From positions 2,914,001-2,978,000 of the forward strand of contig NC_007954.1 of assembly GCF_000013765.1 (NCBI RefSeq): a stretch of 64,000 nucleotides of DNA, given 5' to 3'. Shown here piece after piece: positions 43,684 through 53,045 of this stretch (its first letter is position 1; each line of letters starts with the position of its first letter). This DNA is from Shewanella denitrificans OS217. Lineage in GTDB: Bacteria > Pseudomonadota > Gammaproteobacteria > Enterobacterales > Shewanellaceae. The notes beneath the pieces are model-generated. The model searched no databases. It was not told the origin of the DNA and saw nothing but the letters and a program-made list of their open reading frames with translations. The translations under genes and the position numbers were made by a program.

Positions 43684-44790
43684 GTGGCAAATTCATACCA
43701 ACAAGATAACCTTATCGGTCAATCCAATGCGCTGTTAGAAGTATTAGAGCACGTTTCTAAGATAGCGCCCCTTTCCAAGCCTGTGTTGATCATAGGCGAG
43801 CGGGGTACTGGTAAAGAGCTTATCGCCGAGCGCCTACACTACTTATCCCCCCGCTGGGATCAAGCTTTTATTAAACTCAATTGTTCATCTTTGAGTGAAA
43901 ACTTATTAGAAAGTGAACTCTTTGGCCATGACTCAGGGGCATTTACTGGGGCTAAGGGTAAGCACGAAGGCCGTTTCGAGCGCGCCGATGGCGGCACTCT
44001 CTTCTTAGATGAGCTGGCAAACACTTCAGGGCTTATTCAAGAGAAGCTGCTTAGAGTGATTGAATACGGTGAGTTCGAGCGTGTGGGTGGCAGTAAAACA
44101 GTGCAAACCGATGTTCGATTAATTTGTGCGGCTAACGAAGATTTACCCACACTAGCTGAACAAGGTGAGTTTCGTGCCGATTTGCTCGATAGACTGGCAT
44201 TCGATGTGATAACCCTGCCGCCACTGCGTTGTCGCACCGAAGATATCATGCCTCTGGCAGAGCACTTTGCGGTCAGTATGGCCAGACAATTAGGCTTAGA
44301 TTTTTTCCCAGGCTTTAGCCCCATCGCCGTCGAACAATTGATGATGCACACCTGGCCGGGTAATATTCGTGAGCTTAAAAATGCGGTTGAACGCAGCGTC
44401 TATCGTAGCGGCCAAGAAGAGGCCATAGATGAAATCATTGTCGATCCCTTCGCTTCTCCCTATCGCCCCACTAACAGAGTAAAAACCTTAAGTCGTCAAC
44501 AGGTTCAACCCCAAGCGTTAAGTACAACGCCCAATTCAGCTCACGCTATCACTGCTGAAACAAACAGCCAAACTTCCGAGCCTACCTTGGAGATGCCATT
44601 ATTTCGAGAGGCAGCGTTAAACTTCCCCATTAGCTTTAAGGAACATACAGAGCAGTTTGAGGTTGATTTAATTAATCAAGCCCTTAGCGAGAGCCAATTT
44701 AACCAGAAGAAAACCGCCGATCTGCTGGGCCTTAGCTACCATCAACTCAGGGGGATCTTAAAGAAATACAATTTATTGGATAAGGCATAA
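43684..44790 (+). CDS. pspF: psp operon sigma-54 activator
   Basis: PspF lacks a regulatory domain and is controlled by PspA binding. The 368-residue product starts at a GTG and has the AAA+ core: GERGTGKELIAERLHY (Walker A), the sigma-54-contacting loop with GAFTGA, and GGTLFLDELAN (Walker B). A C-terminal Fis-type helix-turn-helix (NQKKTADLLGLSYHQLRGIL) binds DNA. A region of about 60 residues between the core and the helix-turn-helix is longer and less conserved than in E. coli (325 residues). The gene is divergent from pspABC. Confidence 0.95.
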   Translation: MANSYQQDNLIGQSNALLEVLEHVSKIAPLSKPVLIIGERGTGKELIAERLHYLSPRWDQAFIKLNCSSLSENLLESELFGHDSGAFTGAKGKHEGRFERADGGTLFLDELANTSGLIQEKLLRVIEYGEFERVGGSKTVQTDVRLICAANEDLPTLAEQGEFRADLLDRLAFDVITLPPLRCRTEDIMPLAEHFAVSMARQLGLDFFPGFSPIAVEQLMMHTWPGNIRELKNAVERSVYRSGQEEAIDEIIVDPFASPYRPTNRVKTLSRQQVQPQALSTTPNSAHAITAETNSQTSEPTLEMPLFREAALNFPISFKEHTEQFEVDLINQALSESQFNQKKTADLLGLSYHQLRGILKKYNLLDKA

Positions 44791-44923
44791 TCTTGATGAT
44801 AAAAGATGCACATTGCCCCCACTTGCTTTCCACTGTTAAAATAGGCATTTAGGCTTATGCTTACTCAAGTGGGCGCAGCTAGCCTTTGGTGGACACAATA
44901 ATGATAATATTTTGGGGCTAAAC

Positions 44924-46672
44924 ATGATGCGTCAATGGCAACTCACCTTAGTGTGCGCCTGTAGCCTGCTCCTTAGTGCTTGCGGTAAAGCTCAGCTCCC
45001 TTCGGGGCTGGTGTATTGCAGTGAAGGGAACCCTGAAACCTTTAACCCGCAGCTTATTACTTCAGGCACCACAGTCGATGCCACCTCGAATCAAATTTAT
45101 AACCGTTTAGTGGATTATGATGTCACCAGCGCGAGCATAGTGCCAAGCCTTGCGACCCAGTGGCAAGTGTCTGAAGATGGCCTTACCTATCGCTTTCATT
45201 TACGCCGTGACGTACATTTTCATCAATCCGAACTTTTTACGCCAAGCCGATATTTCAATGCCGATGATGTACTCTTTTCCTTCAATCGCATCATCGACCT
45301 TGCGCATCCTTACCACTACCTCACTCGCACGGGTTATCCCTTCTTTCAGAGTATTAGCTTTGCCGAGTTAGTGGATAGCATTGAGAAAGTGAATGACTTT
45401 GAAGTGGTTTTTCACCTAACACGCCCCGATGCCACCTTTATTTCTAATTTAGCAACCGACTTTGCGGTGATCTTATCCGCAGAGTATGGCCAGCAGCTAT
45501 TAGCTCAAAACCAAGCGGAAAAACTTGATTTCTTTGCCATAGGCACAGGGCCCTTCAGACTCGATGAATATGTTAAGAACGAGTATATTCGCTACAAGAA
45601 ACACCCTGACTTTTGGGGCGAGCCTCCCAAAATTGAAATGCTGGTGTTTGATATCACTCCTAGAAGCTCGGTGCGCCTTGCTAAACTCATCACCGGAGAT
45701 TGCAGCGTATCAGCACTGCCAAAAGCCACTGAACTTGCCGTGGTCAAGCAGCACCCCAACTTAGTTATTGATACTCAGGCTGGGCTAAATGTGGCATTTT
45801 GGGCATTTAACACTCAAAAAGCCCCCTTCAATGATGTGAGAGTGCGCCAAGCGCTGGCCCATGCCGTGGACAAAGACAATATTCTGCGGGTGGTGTACCA
45901 CGATACCGCCGTGGCTGCCACCGGCGTCTTGCCTCCCGCCTCTTGGGCTTATACCCCAAGCGTTATCCCTAATGAATACAATCCAGGCAAGGCCCGCGCC
46001 CTGTTAAAAGAAGCTGGGGTAAGCCGATTGCAAATCGATATATGGGCCATGCCCGTTGCCCGGGTATATAACCCCAATGCACTGAAAACCGCCGAGCTTA
46101 TTCAGGCTGACTTGGCGGCCATTGGAGTGAAAGTCAATATTATCAGTTTCGATTGGAGTGTCTTTACTCAAAAACTGGCGCTGGCAGATTATGACTCTGT
46201 GCTCATCGGCTGGAATGCTGACAATAGCGACCCTGATAATTTTTTCTCTCCCTTATTAAGCTGCGCAGCGTTTAACTCTAACAATAACCGCTCACGCTGG
46301 TGCCTCCCCGCCTTCGATGAGTTGCTGGCCAAAGCGCAGGCCACCACAGATAAAGGTGAGCGAAAAGCCCTGTATCAAGCCGCCGAAGCCATCATTGCCG
46401 CACAAGTACCCATGGTAAACTTGGCCCATGGGCCAAAAGTGGTGCTGCGTAAGAGTTCGCTTATCTCTACCCATAACGCGCCCTATGGCGGTATTTCATT
46501 CGCTGCTATGATGCTAGCACCCCCCCAGTTAACGGCGCCCATTGAGCCAGCTCAACACATTGATCTTGAGTATTCACCCATAAAAAGCGCCCCCATGAAG
46601 AGCCCTGCCATTGAGAATCCGCCTAAAGAGCGCTCTGCCATAGAACAAGCACAAACTAAGGAGCAAGGCTGA
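44924..46672 (+). CDS. sapA: SapA, periplasmic solute-binding lipoprotein of the sap ABC transporter
   Basis: The 582-residue product begins MMRQWQLTLVCACSLLLSAC with lipobox LLSAC, so Cys20 should be lipidated. It belongs to the DppA/OppA-type substrate-binding family (CSEGNPETFNPQ, DFWGEPPKIE). The Sap system is linked to antimicrobial peptide resistance or putrescine export in other bacteria; the substrate here is unknown. The last ~45 residues (PIKSAPMKSPAIENPPKERS) form a low-complexity tail. Two ATGs (44924, 44927) are possible, with GGGG upstream. Confidence 0.9.
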   Translation: MMRQWQLTLVCACSLLLSACGKAQLPSGLVYCSEGNPETFNPQLITSGTTVDATSNQIYNRLVDYDVTSASIVPSLATQWQVSEDGLTYRFHLRRDVHFHQSELFTPSRYFNADDVLFSFNRIIDLAHPYHYLTRTGYPFFQSISFAELVDSIEKVNDFEVVFHLTRPDATFISNLATDFAVILSAEYGQQLLAQNQAEKLDFFAIGTGPFRLDEYVKNEYIRYKKHPDFWGEPPKIEMLVFDITPRSSVRLAKLITGDCSVSALPKATELAVVKQHPNLVIDTQAGLNVAFWAFNTQKAPFNDVRVRQALAHAVDKDNILRVVYHDTAVAATGVLPPASWAYTPSVIPNEYNPGKARALLKEAGVSRLQIDIWAMPVARVYNPNALKTAELIQADLAAIGVKVNIISFDWSVFTQKLALADYDSVLIGWNADNSDPDNFFSPLLSCAAFNSNNNRSRWCLPAFDELLAKAQATTDKGERKALYQAAEAIIAAQVPMVNLAHGPKVVLRKSSLISTHNAPYGGISFAAMMLAPPQLTAPIEPAQHIDLEYSPIKSAPMKSPAIENPPKERSAIEQAQTKEQG

Positions 46673-47703
46673 TGTGGCGTTATCTAATTAGACGCATGGT
46701 GCTGTTCTTTGCCACCTCCTTAGTCATGATGGCCGTGCTGTTTATTGCTACCAGTTTGTTTCCGGTGGAAAAAAGTTATTCACTGAGCGGCATTGAATTT
46801 CCAACGCCCCAGCAGCACGAGCAATTAACCCAAATCTATCAGCTCGATAACAACCTATTTAGTCAATTTACCGCCTATTTGCGGGAGCGCCTCTCTGGAA
46901 ATTTAGGCATTTCCAGTAACTCACAGCAAAGCGTGGCCGATGAGCTGATGAGCGTGCTGCCCGCCTCCCTCGAGTTGTCTCTGTTTGCAGGCGCCTTAGC
47001 GCTATTTTTTGGGGTGCCCCTTGGGGTGATTGCGGCCCTAACCAAAAACAAACTAATTGAAACCAGCATCTTGGCACTAACACTCACCGGCTATTCAGTG
47101 CCCGTATTCTGGTTAGGCTTAACCTTGTCCTTGTGGTTTGGGGTGAATTTAGGCTGGCTACCCATAGCCGGACAAATTAACTTGCTCTATGAAATTGAAC
47201 CGGTAACAGGCTTAATGCTTATCGATACCTTGTTATCCGACTCAGTCTTTGCCATGGCCGCCTTCGAAGATGCCTTATTGCACATCATTCTGCCTGGCGT
47301 CACTTTGGCTGTGCTGCCCTTTACCACTGTCATACGCATCACACGTCAGGCGCTGCAAGATGTGATGACGCAAACCTATATTCAGGCCGCTGAAGCGCGG
47401 GGACTTAGCAGCACGAAAATTCTCTTACGCCATGCCCTACCTAATGCCTTTATCCCTGTACTCAAGAGCTTTGGGCTTATGCTAGGTTCATTTGCAAGCT
47501 ACGCCATTGTGGTAGAAGTGATTTTCGCCTGGCCTGGTGTTGGGGCTTGGTTAGTTTCAGGCATTTATCAACGAGACTACACTGTCATTCAGGGCGGTAT
47601 CTTATCTGTGTCGCTGCTCATTATATTTTTAAGTATTATCATAGATTTAATCTATACAGCCATTAATCCTATGAGTAAAAAGGAGCTGTATGCCGCGCAT
47701 TAA
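46672..47703 (+). CDS. sapB: SapB, ABC transporter permease
   Basis: The 343-residue permease has six membrane segments and the inner-membrane permease motif EARGLSSTKILLRHALPNAF, which contacts the ATPase subunits. Its start overlaps the sapA stop by one base (TGATG), and its last 14 bases overlap sapC. Confidence 0.92.
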   Translation: MWRYLIRRMVLFFATSLVMMAVLFIATSLFPVEKSYSLSGIEFPTPQQHEQLTQIYQLDNNLFSQFTAYLRERLSGNLGISSNSQQSVADELMSVLPASLELSLFAGALALFFGVPLGVIAALTKNKLIETSILALTLTGYSVPVFWLGLTLSLWFGVNLGWLPIAGQINLLYEIEPVTGLMLIDTLLSDSVFAMAAFEDALLHIILPGVTLAVLPFTTVIRITRQALQDVMTQTYIQAAEARGLSSTKILLRHALPNAFIPVLKSFGLMLGSFASYAIVVEVIFAWPGVGAWLVSGIYQRDYTVIQGGILSVSLLIIFLSIIIDLIYTAINPMSKKELYAAH

Positions 47704-48580
47704 AATTTACCAAGAGGATAATATTGCCTCGCCGTCATTGCGAGTCTGGCAAGCGTTTTCCGCAAATCCTGCTTCCCTTATTTCGCTGTGGGTAGTGTTA
47801 TTTCTGTTGCTGCTCATTGGCTTTGGACCGTTTCTTGCGCCCTTCGCCCCTGAAGCCCAGCAGGCTCATACGATATTAATGCCACCCTCTTGGGATATAG
47901 ACGGTCATGTAGAGCACTTTTTTGGCACAGATGACTTGGGCAGAGATATTTTTAGCCGCATTCTGCACGGAGTGAGACTCACCTTTGGCATGTCGTTACT
48001 TATCGTGACTGCGGCCTTAGGGGCTGGATTTCTGATCGGCGCCATCTCCGGCATGATGAAAGGCATAAAATCGAGTATTTTGGGGCATTTACTGGATGCC
48101 TTGATGTCAATTCCTTCCTTGCTAATGGCCATTTTGGTGGTGGCCATTATCGGGCCTGGGCTATTTAACGTATTTTGGGCCGTCGGCATTGCCATGACGC
48201 CGCAATTTATTCGCGCCATCCATCAAGCGGTTCATGAAGAGCTGCAAAAAGAATATGTGACTGCGGCCCGTCTCGATGGCGCCAACAATTGGCAAATCTT
48301 CTGGTTTGTTATCATGCCCAATGTGTGGGATGTGGTCATAGTGCAAACCACGCTGGCCATTTCAGCGGCAATCCTTGATATCGCCGCACTGGGCTTTTTA
48401 AATTTAGGCGCGCAAGCACCCAGCGCTGAGTGGGGTTCCATGGTACTGCAAGCCTTAGATAATTTGCTCATCGCCCCTTGGACTGTCACCATCCCTGGCG
48501 CGGCGATTTTATTTAGCGTACTGTCGATTAATCTGGTGGGTGACGGTCTGCGCTCAGCCCTCGCTGCTATAAGAAACTAA
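47690..48580 (+). CDS. sapC: SapC, ABC transporter permease
   Basis: The 296-residue partner permease has the family motif AARLDGANNWQIFWFVIMPN and an N-terminal OppC-type extension with HFFGTDDLGRDIFSRI. It overlaps sapB by 14 bases. Confidence 0.92.
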   Translation: MPRIKIYQEDNIASPSLRVWQAFSANPASLISLWVVLFLLLLIGFGPFLAPFAPEAQQAHTILMPPSWDIDGHVEHFFGTDDLGRDIFSRILHGVRLTFGMSLLIVTAALGAGFLIGAISGMMKGIKSSILGHLLDALMSIPSLLMAILVVAIIGPGLFNVFWAVGIAMTPQFIRAIHQAVHEELQKEYVTAARLDGANNWQIFWFVIMPNVWDVVIVQTTLAISAAILDIAALGFLNLGAQAPSAEWGSMVLQALDNLLIAPWTVTIPGAAILFSVLSINLVGDGLRSALAAIRN

Positions 48581-48583
48581 CCT

Positions 48584-49594
48584 ATGCCATTACTCGACAT
48601 ACGCAACCTCACCATAGAACTCAACACCAATAACACGAAAGTGAAGGTGCTAGAGAAAGTGAGCTTGACCCTGAATGCCGGCGAAATTCATGGCCTAGTG
48701 GGGGAGTCTGGCTCAGGGCGCAGTTTGCTCGCCAAAGCCATCTTAGGCGCCCTTGGTCCCCAGTGGACAGTGATAGCCGACAGATTAATGTTAGATGGAA
48801 AAAACTTACTCGACATGAGCCCCAAACAGCGTCGCTGCTTGATGGGCAGTGATATTGCGATGATTTTCCAAGACCCTTCTGGCAGTTTAGATCCGGTGAA
48901 AACCATTGGCAGTCAGCTGATTGAATCCATGACGCCTAATAAAGCCGTGGCTTTTTGGCGCCGAGGCAAAGACACTTACCTTAACGCACTTAAATGGCTG
49001 CATAAGGTGGGCATTAAGAATCCAAAATCTTTGATGTCCTGCTATCCGTGGGAGCTGTCCGAAGGAGAGTGTCAGAAAGTCATGATTGCCATGGCGATCG
49101 CCAATCGACCTAAATTATTGATCGCCGATGAACCGACCAACTCGGTTGAGCTTAATGCTCAGGCACAAATTTTCAGATTATTATCCCAGCTCAATCAACT
49201 GCAAAATGTGTCAATTTTGCTCATCAGCCATGAGCTGGAAACCTTAGTGCAATGGTGCGATCACTTAACTGTGCTCTATGGCGGTCAGGTCATGGAGTCA
49301 GGACCCACAGATGAGATGATAGCCCATCCGTTTCATCCTTATACTAAAGCGCTCCTGAAAAACCTGCCCGATTACACAGGTAAAATGCGACATAAATCCT
49401 ATTTACCGACACTGCAGGGCTCATCGCCTTCCTTGCACAATATGCCAGCGGGCTGCCGCTTAGGGCCACGATGCCCTGAGGCTCAGCGAAATTGCGTTAA
49501 GCAACCCGCTCTTGAGCATCAAAAAGACCGCTACTTTGCGTGTCATTTCCCCTATCTAAATGAGCAGGATACCGATGACGACGCCATTGCTTAA
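48584..49594 (+). CDS. sapD: SapD, ABC transporter ATPase
   Basis: The 336-residue ATPase shows Walker A GESGSGRSLL, where the usual Lys after the second Gly is replaced by Arg. This substitution also occurs in E. coli SapD, as far as I recall, and suggests reduced or regulatory ATPase function. The signature region ELSEGECQKVMIAMAIA is also altered from LSGGQ, and Walker B is LLIADEPTNSVE. A C-terminal oligopeptide-type CxxC region (GCRLGPRCPEAQRNC) is present. Confidence 0.92.
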   Translation: MPLLDIRNLTIELNTNNTKVKVLEKVSLTLNAGEIHGLVGESGSGRSLLAKAILGALGPQWTVIADRLMLDGKNLLDMSPKQRRCLMGSDIAMIFQDPSGSLDPVKTIGSQLIESMTPNKAVAFWRRGKDTYLNALKWLHKVGIKNPKSLMSCYPWELSEGECQKVMIAMAIANRPKLLIADEPTNSVELNAQAQIFRLLSQLNQLQNVSILLISHELETLVQWCDHLTVLYGGQVMESGPTDEMIAHPFHPYTKALLKNLPDYTGKMRHKSYLPTLQGSSPSLHNMPAGCRLGPRCPEAQRNCVKQPALEHQKDRYFACHFPYLNEQDTDDDAIA

Positions 49595-50360
49595 CGTGAC
49601 TGCACTCAGTAAACAATACCTGACGGGCTATAAGCGCTTCAGAGCGCAGTATTACCAAGCCCTAGCCCCAGTGTCGTTCGAATTAGAGCGCGGGCAAACC
49701 TTGGCCATAGTCGGTGAAGTCGGCTCAGGGAAAAGCACCTTAGCCCGCATTTTAGTGGGCGCTGAGCAGCGCAGCACAGGAGAGATATTCTTCGAAGGTG
49801 AAGCCCTAGAGTCACGCAATGTAAAGCAGCGCTGTCGACTAATTCGGATGATTTTCCAAGATCCTAATACGTCGCTCAACCCCAAACTCACCATAGGTGA
49901 ATTATTAAATGAGCCATTACGCTTTAGCTCCAACTTAACGGCCATTGAGCGTAAACAACAAGTTATCGAGACCTTGCGCAAGGTGGGATTACTGCCCGAG
50001 CACGCCGATTTCTATCCCAATATGCTCTCTGATGGTCAAAAGCAGCGGGTCGCTGTGGCACGGGCCTTAATGTTAAACCCCAAGATCATCATCGCCGACG
50101 AAGCCTTAACGGCGCTGGACTTATCTGTCCGCTCTCAAATTATTAACTTATTGCTTAAATTACAGAAAGAAATGGGACTGTCTTACATTTTCGTGTCCCA
50201 CAATTTGAATATTGTCCGCCATGTGAGCGATAAAATCATGGTGCTTCACCAAGGACAAATGGTGGAGCATGCCACCACAGAAGACTTGTTTAATTCACCT
50301 CAACACGAGTACACCCAGAGGCTTATTCAAGAACAGAGTCAGTTTATGCAAAAACGTTAA
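49575..50360 (+). CDS. sapF: SapF, ABC transporter ATPase
   Basis: The 261-residue product has Walker A GEVGSGKST, an LSDGQKQRVAVARAL signature and Walker B IIIADEALTALD. It overlaps the sapD end by 20 bases. The ATG at 49575 (MTTPLLNV) has AGGA seven bases upstream and is preferred to an ATG five codons earlier. SapD and SapF pair as the ATPase subunits of SapBC. Confidence 0.92.
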   Translation: MTTPLLNVTALSKQYLTGYKRFRAQYYQALAPVSFELERGQTLAIVGEVGSGKSTLARILVGAEQRSTGEIFFEGEALESRNVKQRCRLIRMIFQDPNTSLNPKLTIGELLNEPLRFSSNLTAIERKQQVIETLRKVGLLPEHADFYPNMLSDGQKQRVAVARALMLNPKIIIADEALTALDLSVRSQIINLLLKLQKEMGLSYIFVSHNLNIVRHVSDKIMVLHQGQMVEHATTEDLFNSPQHEYTQRLIQEQSQFMQKR

Positions 50361-50465
50361 ACTGATCCAACCACTGGGTTTAACAGCGCATTTTGATAAA
50401 AATCAGTGCCATTTAGGCGATGAACTATTTATCCTAGAGCCAATATTAAAGGAAGATACTGAAAT

Positions 50466-51668
50466 ATGATTATTAAACCAAAAATTCGTGGCTTTATTTG
50501 TACCACCACTCACCCAGTCGGCTGTGAGGCCAACGTTAAAGAACAAATCGAGCTAACCAAAGCCAAAGGCAAGATAGCTAATGGCCCAAAGCGTGTGTTA
50601 GTTGTGGGGTCTTCTAGCGGTTATGGCCTGTCATCACGCATCGCTGCAGCCTTTGGCTCAGATGCGGCCACCTTAGGCGTATTCTTCGAAAAACCAAGCT
50701 CAGAGACGAAGCCTGGCACCGCAGGCTGGTACAACACTGCCGCCTTTGACAAATTCGCTAAGGCTGAAGGCCTGTATTCTAAGAGCATCAATTGCGATGC
50801 CTTTAGTCATGAAGCTAAGAAAAAGGCCATCGAGCTTATCAAGGAAGACTTAGGTCAAGTGGACATGGTGGTCTATTCATTGGCCTCACCTGTGCGTAAA
50901 TTACCGGATTCTGGCGAGCTTATTCGCTCATCGCTCAAGCCTATTGGTGAAACCTATACCGCCACTGCGGTAGACACCAACAAGGATTGCATAATCCAAA
51001 CCAGCGTAGAACCTGCCACAGAACAAGAAATTGCCGATACTGTGACTGTGATGGGCGGTGAAGACTGGGAATTGTGGATCAACGCCTTAAGCGATGCTGG
51101 CGTATTAAGTGACAACTGCAAAACCGTGGCTTACAGCTATATCGGCACAGAGCTCACTTGGCCGATTTACTGGCATGGCGCCTTAGGCAAAGCCAAAATG
51201 GACCTTGACCGCGCCGCTCACGCATTAAACGATAAGCTTGCGGTTAAAGGTGGCTCAGCCAACGTTGCCGTGCTTAAGAGTGTCGTGACTCAAGCAAGTT
51301 CAGCCATCCCTGTGATGCCGCTTTATATCGCTATGGTATTCAAAAAGATGCGTCAAGAAGGCCTGCATGAAGGCTGCATGGATCAAATTTATCGCATGTT
51401 CAGTGAGCGTTTATACCGCACCGATGGCGCCGCCCCTGCCACAGACGATAAGCAGCGTTTGCGACTCGATGACTGGGAACTGCGTGAAGATATACAGCAG
51501 CATTGCCGCGACCTATGGCCACAAGTGACCACAGAGAACTTAAGCGAGCTTGCCGATTACATGGAGTACAAGGCTGAATTTCTTAAACTATTTGGCTTTG
51601 GCATCGAAGGCATAGATTATGACGCCGACGTGAACCCCAATGTCAGCTTCGACGTGATCGAGCTTTAA
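50466..51668 (+). CDS. fabV: FabV, enoyl-ACP reductase (NADH)
   Basis: FabV reduces enoyl-ACP in the last step of fatty acid elongation and is naturally resistant to triclosan. The 400-residue product has MIIKPKIRGFICTTTHPVGC at the start, the NAD-binding GSSSGYGLSSR and the catalytic Tyr235 and Lys244 in YWHGALGKAK, at the family's usual positions. It is about 105 bases after sapF. In E. coli the same position holds fabI; here fabV takes its place. Confidence 0.96.
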   Translation: MIIKPKIRGFICTTTHPVGCEANVKEQIELTKAKGKIANGPKRVLVVGSSSGYGLSSRIAAAFGSDAATLGVFFEKPSSETKPGTAGWYNTAAFDKFAKAEGLYSKSINCDAFSHEAKKKAIELIKEDLGQVDMVVYSLASPVRKLPDSGELIRSSLKPIGETYTATAVDTNKDCIIQTSVEPATEQEIADTVTVMGGEDWELWINALSDAGVLSDNCKTVAYSYIGTELTWPIYWHGALGKAKMDLDRAAHALNDKLAVKGGSANVAVLKSVVTQASSAIPVMPLYIAMVFKKMRQEGLHEGCMDQIYRMFSERLYRTDGAAPATDDKQRLRLDDWELREDIQQHCRDLWPQVTTENLSELADYMEYKAEFLKLFGFGIEGIDYDADVNPNVSFDVIEL

Positions 51669-51722
51669 CGAGCCCTAGTTCGATAAAGCTAGCACAGCGA
51701 TATAGCTGTGACATAAAACATG

Positions 51723-51749
51723 AAAGCCGCATCAGATGCGGCTTTTTTA
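51723..51749 (+). terminator. terminator after fabV
   Basis: The stem AAAGCCGCATC/GATGCGGCTTT is followed by a T-run, 55 bases after the fabV stop. Confidence 0.9.
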
Positions 51750-51914
51750 TATCAAGCTGTTTAGACAATTAAACCGTTATTTAAAAAGGGATCCGCTAAT
51801 GACCCGTATGAGCAGAAACCCAGCCACCCAAATCTGACGCGCAATCGTGCCCCCACTAGCCGCTGACTAAGCGCGGCGCAACAATATTTTTATCCATCTA
51901 ATTTGCCGTGCTTA

Positions 51915-52337
51915 TTAGTCTATATTTAATGAAAAATATTTAGCTTCGAAAACCATACCTTTATTCAAATAAAACCTATGGGCATTCTCTCTTGAGACCC
52001 CAGATACAAGCTTCACTTGCTTACAGCTATTGTCTTTAGCATAACAAAAAATCCAATCGAACAATGTCCCACCATAGCCTTTAGAACGAGCGCTTTGATC
52101 AGTTATTAGCTCTTCAATTTCAAGATAGCGTCCTGAATGTAACCACTCAGACATTCGAATTCCCGCTACAGCTTTTATACCATCATCATTTAAGTAGACT
52201 AATTCATAACCTGTCGACTCTGACATTTTTTTAACTTTATGGATAAAGTCGGCTAAGGTTAAGTGCTGTCGTAATTGAGAAATAAGATTAAAGCAGTCAG
52301 ATATTTCTTTTTCTGTTTTAGCCAAACTAATTATCAT
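51915..52337 (-). CDS. GNAT-family N-acetyltransferase
   Basis: The 140-residue protein has the GNAT acetyl-CoA binding pattern RSKGYGGTLFDWIFCYAKD after the strand LEIEELITDQSA, and a C-terminal FYLNKGMVFEAKYFSL. The substrate is unknown. It lies alone in a patch of non-coding repeats between fabV and an AraC-type regulator. The DNA is AT-rich compared with neighbours, consistent with acquisition. Confidence 0.85.
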   Translation of the reverse strand: MIISLAKTEKEISDCFNLISQLRQHLTLADFIHKVKKMSESTGYELVYLNDDGIKAVAGIRMSEWLHSGRYLEIEELITDQSARSKGYGGTLFDWIFCYAKDNSCKQVKLVSGVSRENAHRFYLNKGMVFEAKYFSLNID

Positions 52338-53045
52338 CTTTTACCTACATTTTTAGTGAAGTTGGAATGAAATTTAAGCCCAAGTATGGGGCGTTAGTCC
52401 AATTGCCGAGATAACCACTTGAGCTTTTTCAAAACACTCTTTGGGGCATAAAGCTGTCACTAAAACTCTGCCATACAGGCTTACCATGGCATTGGCTCTT
52501 CGACACGCCGTCAACTCGTCAATGAGGGCTCGAACATCCCGTCAATGGGATGGACGGTCGTCTCGCCTTTCTCGTGGTGAAGCGTCATAATTCACCTTTT
52601 CAGTAATAGTGTAACTATTTGACTTAAAAGACAACATTCAAAATTTAATAATGGGTACCATCATTAGATTCTATGCACAAAGTATCAATATGCTGATTGC
52701 AGATCTAAATGGCAACTCTGATGCTAAAGAAAGGGTGTTGGACTAAATGGCTCGAGTTGCTCTATTGAATTAGGCATCAGGGATGCTGCGCCCGAGCCCA
52801 TGGGGACTTACTTTTACAGAAAAACAGTCGGCGTCACTCGGGACCTTAGCCCAATGGCCGAGTACACCTTAATACGAATCACAACAAGCAAGCTTTGGGA
52901 TATAAACGTGTCAGAACTTAATCAATACTCGCATAACATACTGATTTAGAAGCAATGACGACGCCATGCTATTTTGATGCTGCAGGGAAAAATAGTTTGA
53001 ATGTCCTAATGAAAAACTGAAGCAGCGATGCTTCACCGTTATGCA
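52338..53045. other. non-coding stretch with dispersed repeats
   Basis: No gene with a credible start or product is seen. It contains the second copy of the hairpin repeat (52472-52670) and a diverged pair of ~80-bp segments (about 52386-52465 and 52840-52920) sharing TTAG-CCAAT-GCCGAG and a CTTTGGG-ATA/AAA end. Confidence 0.6.
52472..52670. repeat. dispersed hairpin repeat, copy 2
   Basis: This segment matches 14903-15119. The 44-base core at 52523-52566 is nearly identical, including a CATCCC/GGGATG stem. Two substitutions are confined to the hairpin loop. Confidence 0.75.

Noticed and set aside
52386..52920. Integron cassette with attC sites around the GNAT gene
   Set aside because: The GTTAG-like core is present once, but the paired RYYYAAC/GTTRRRY arms of attC are not, and no integrase is seen.
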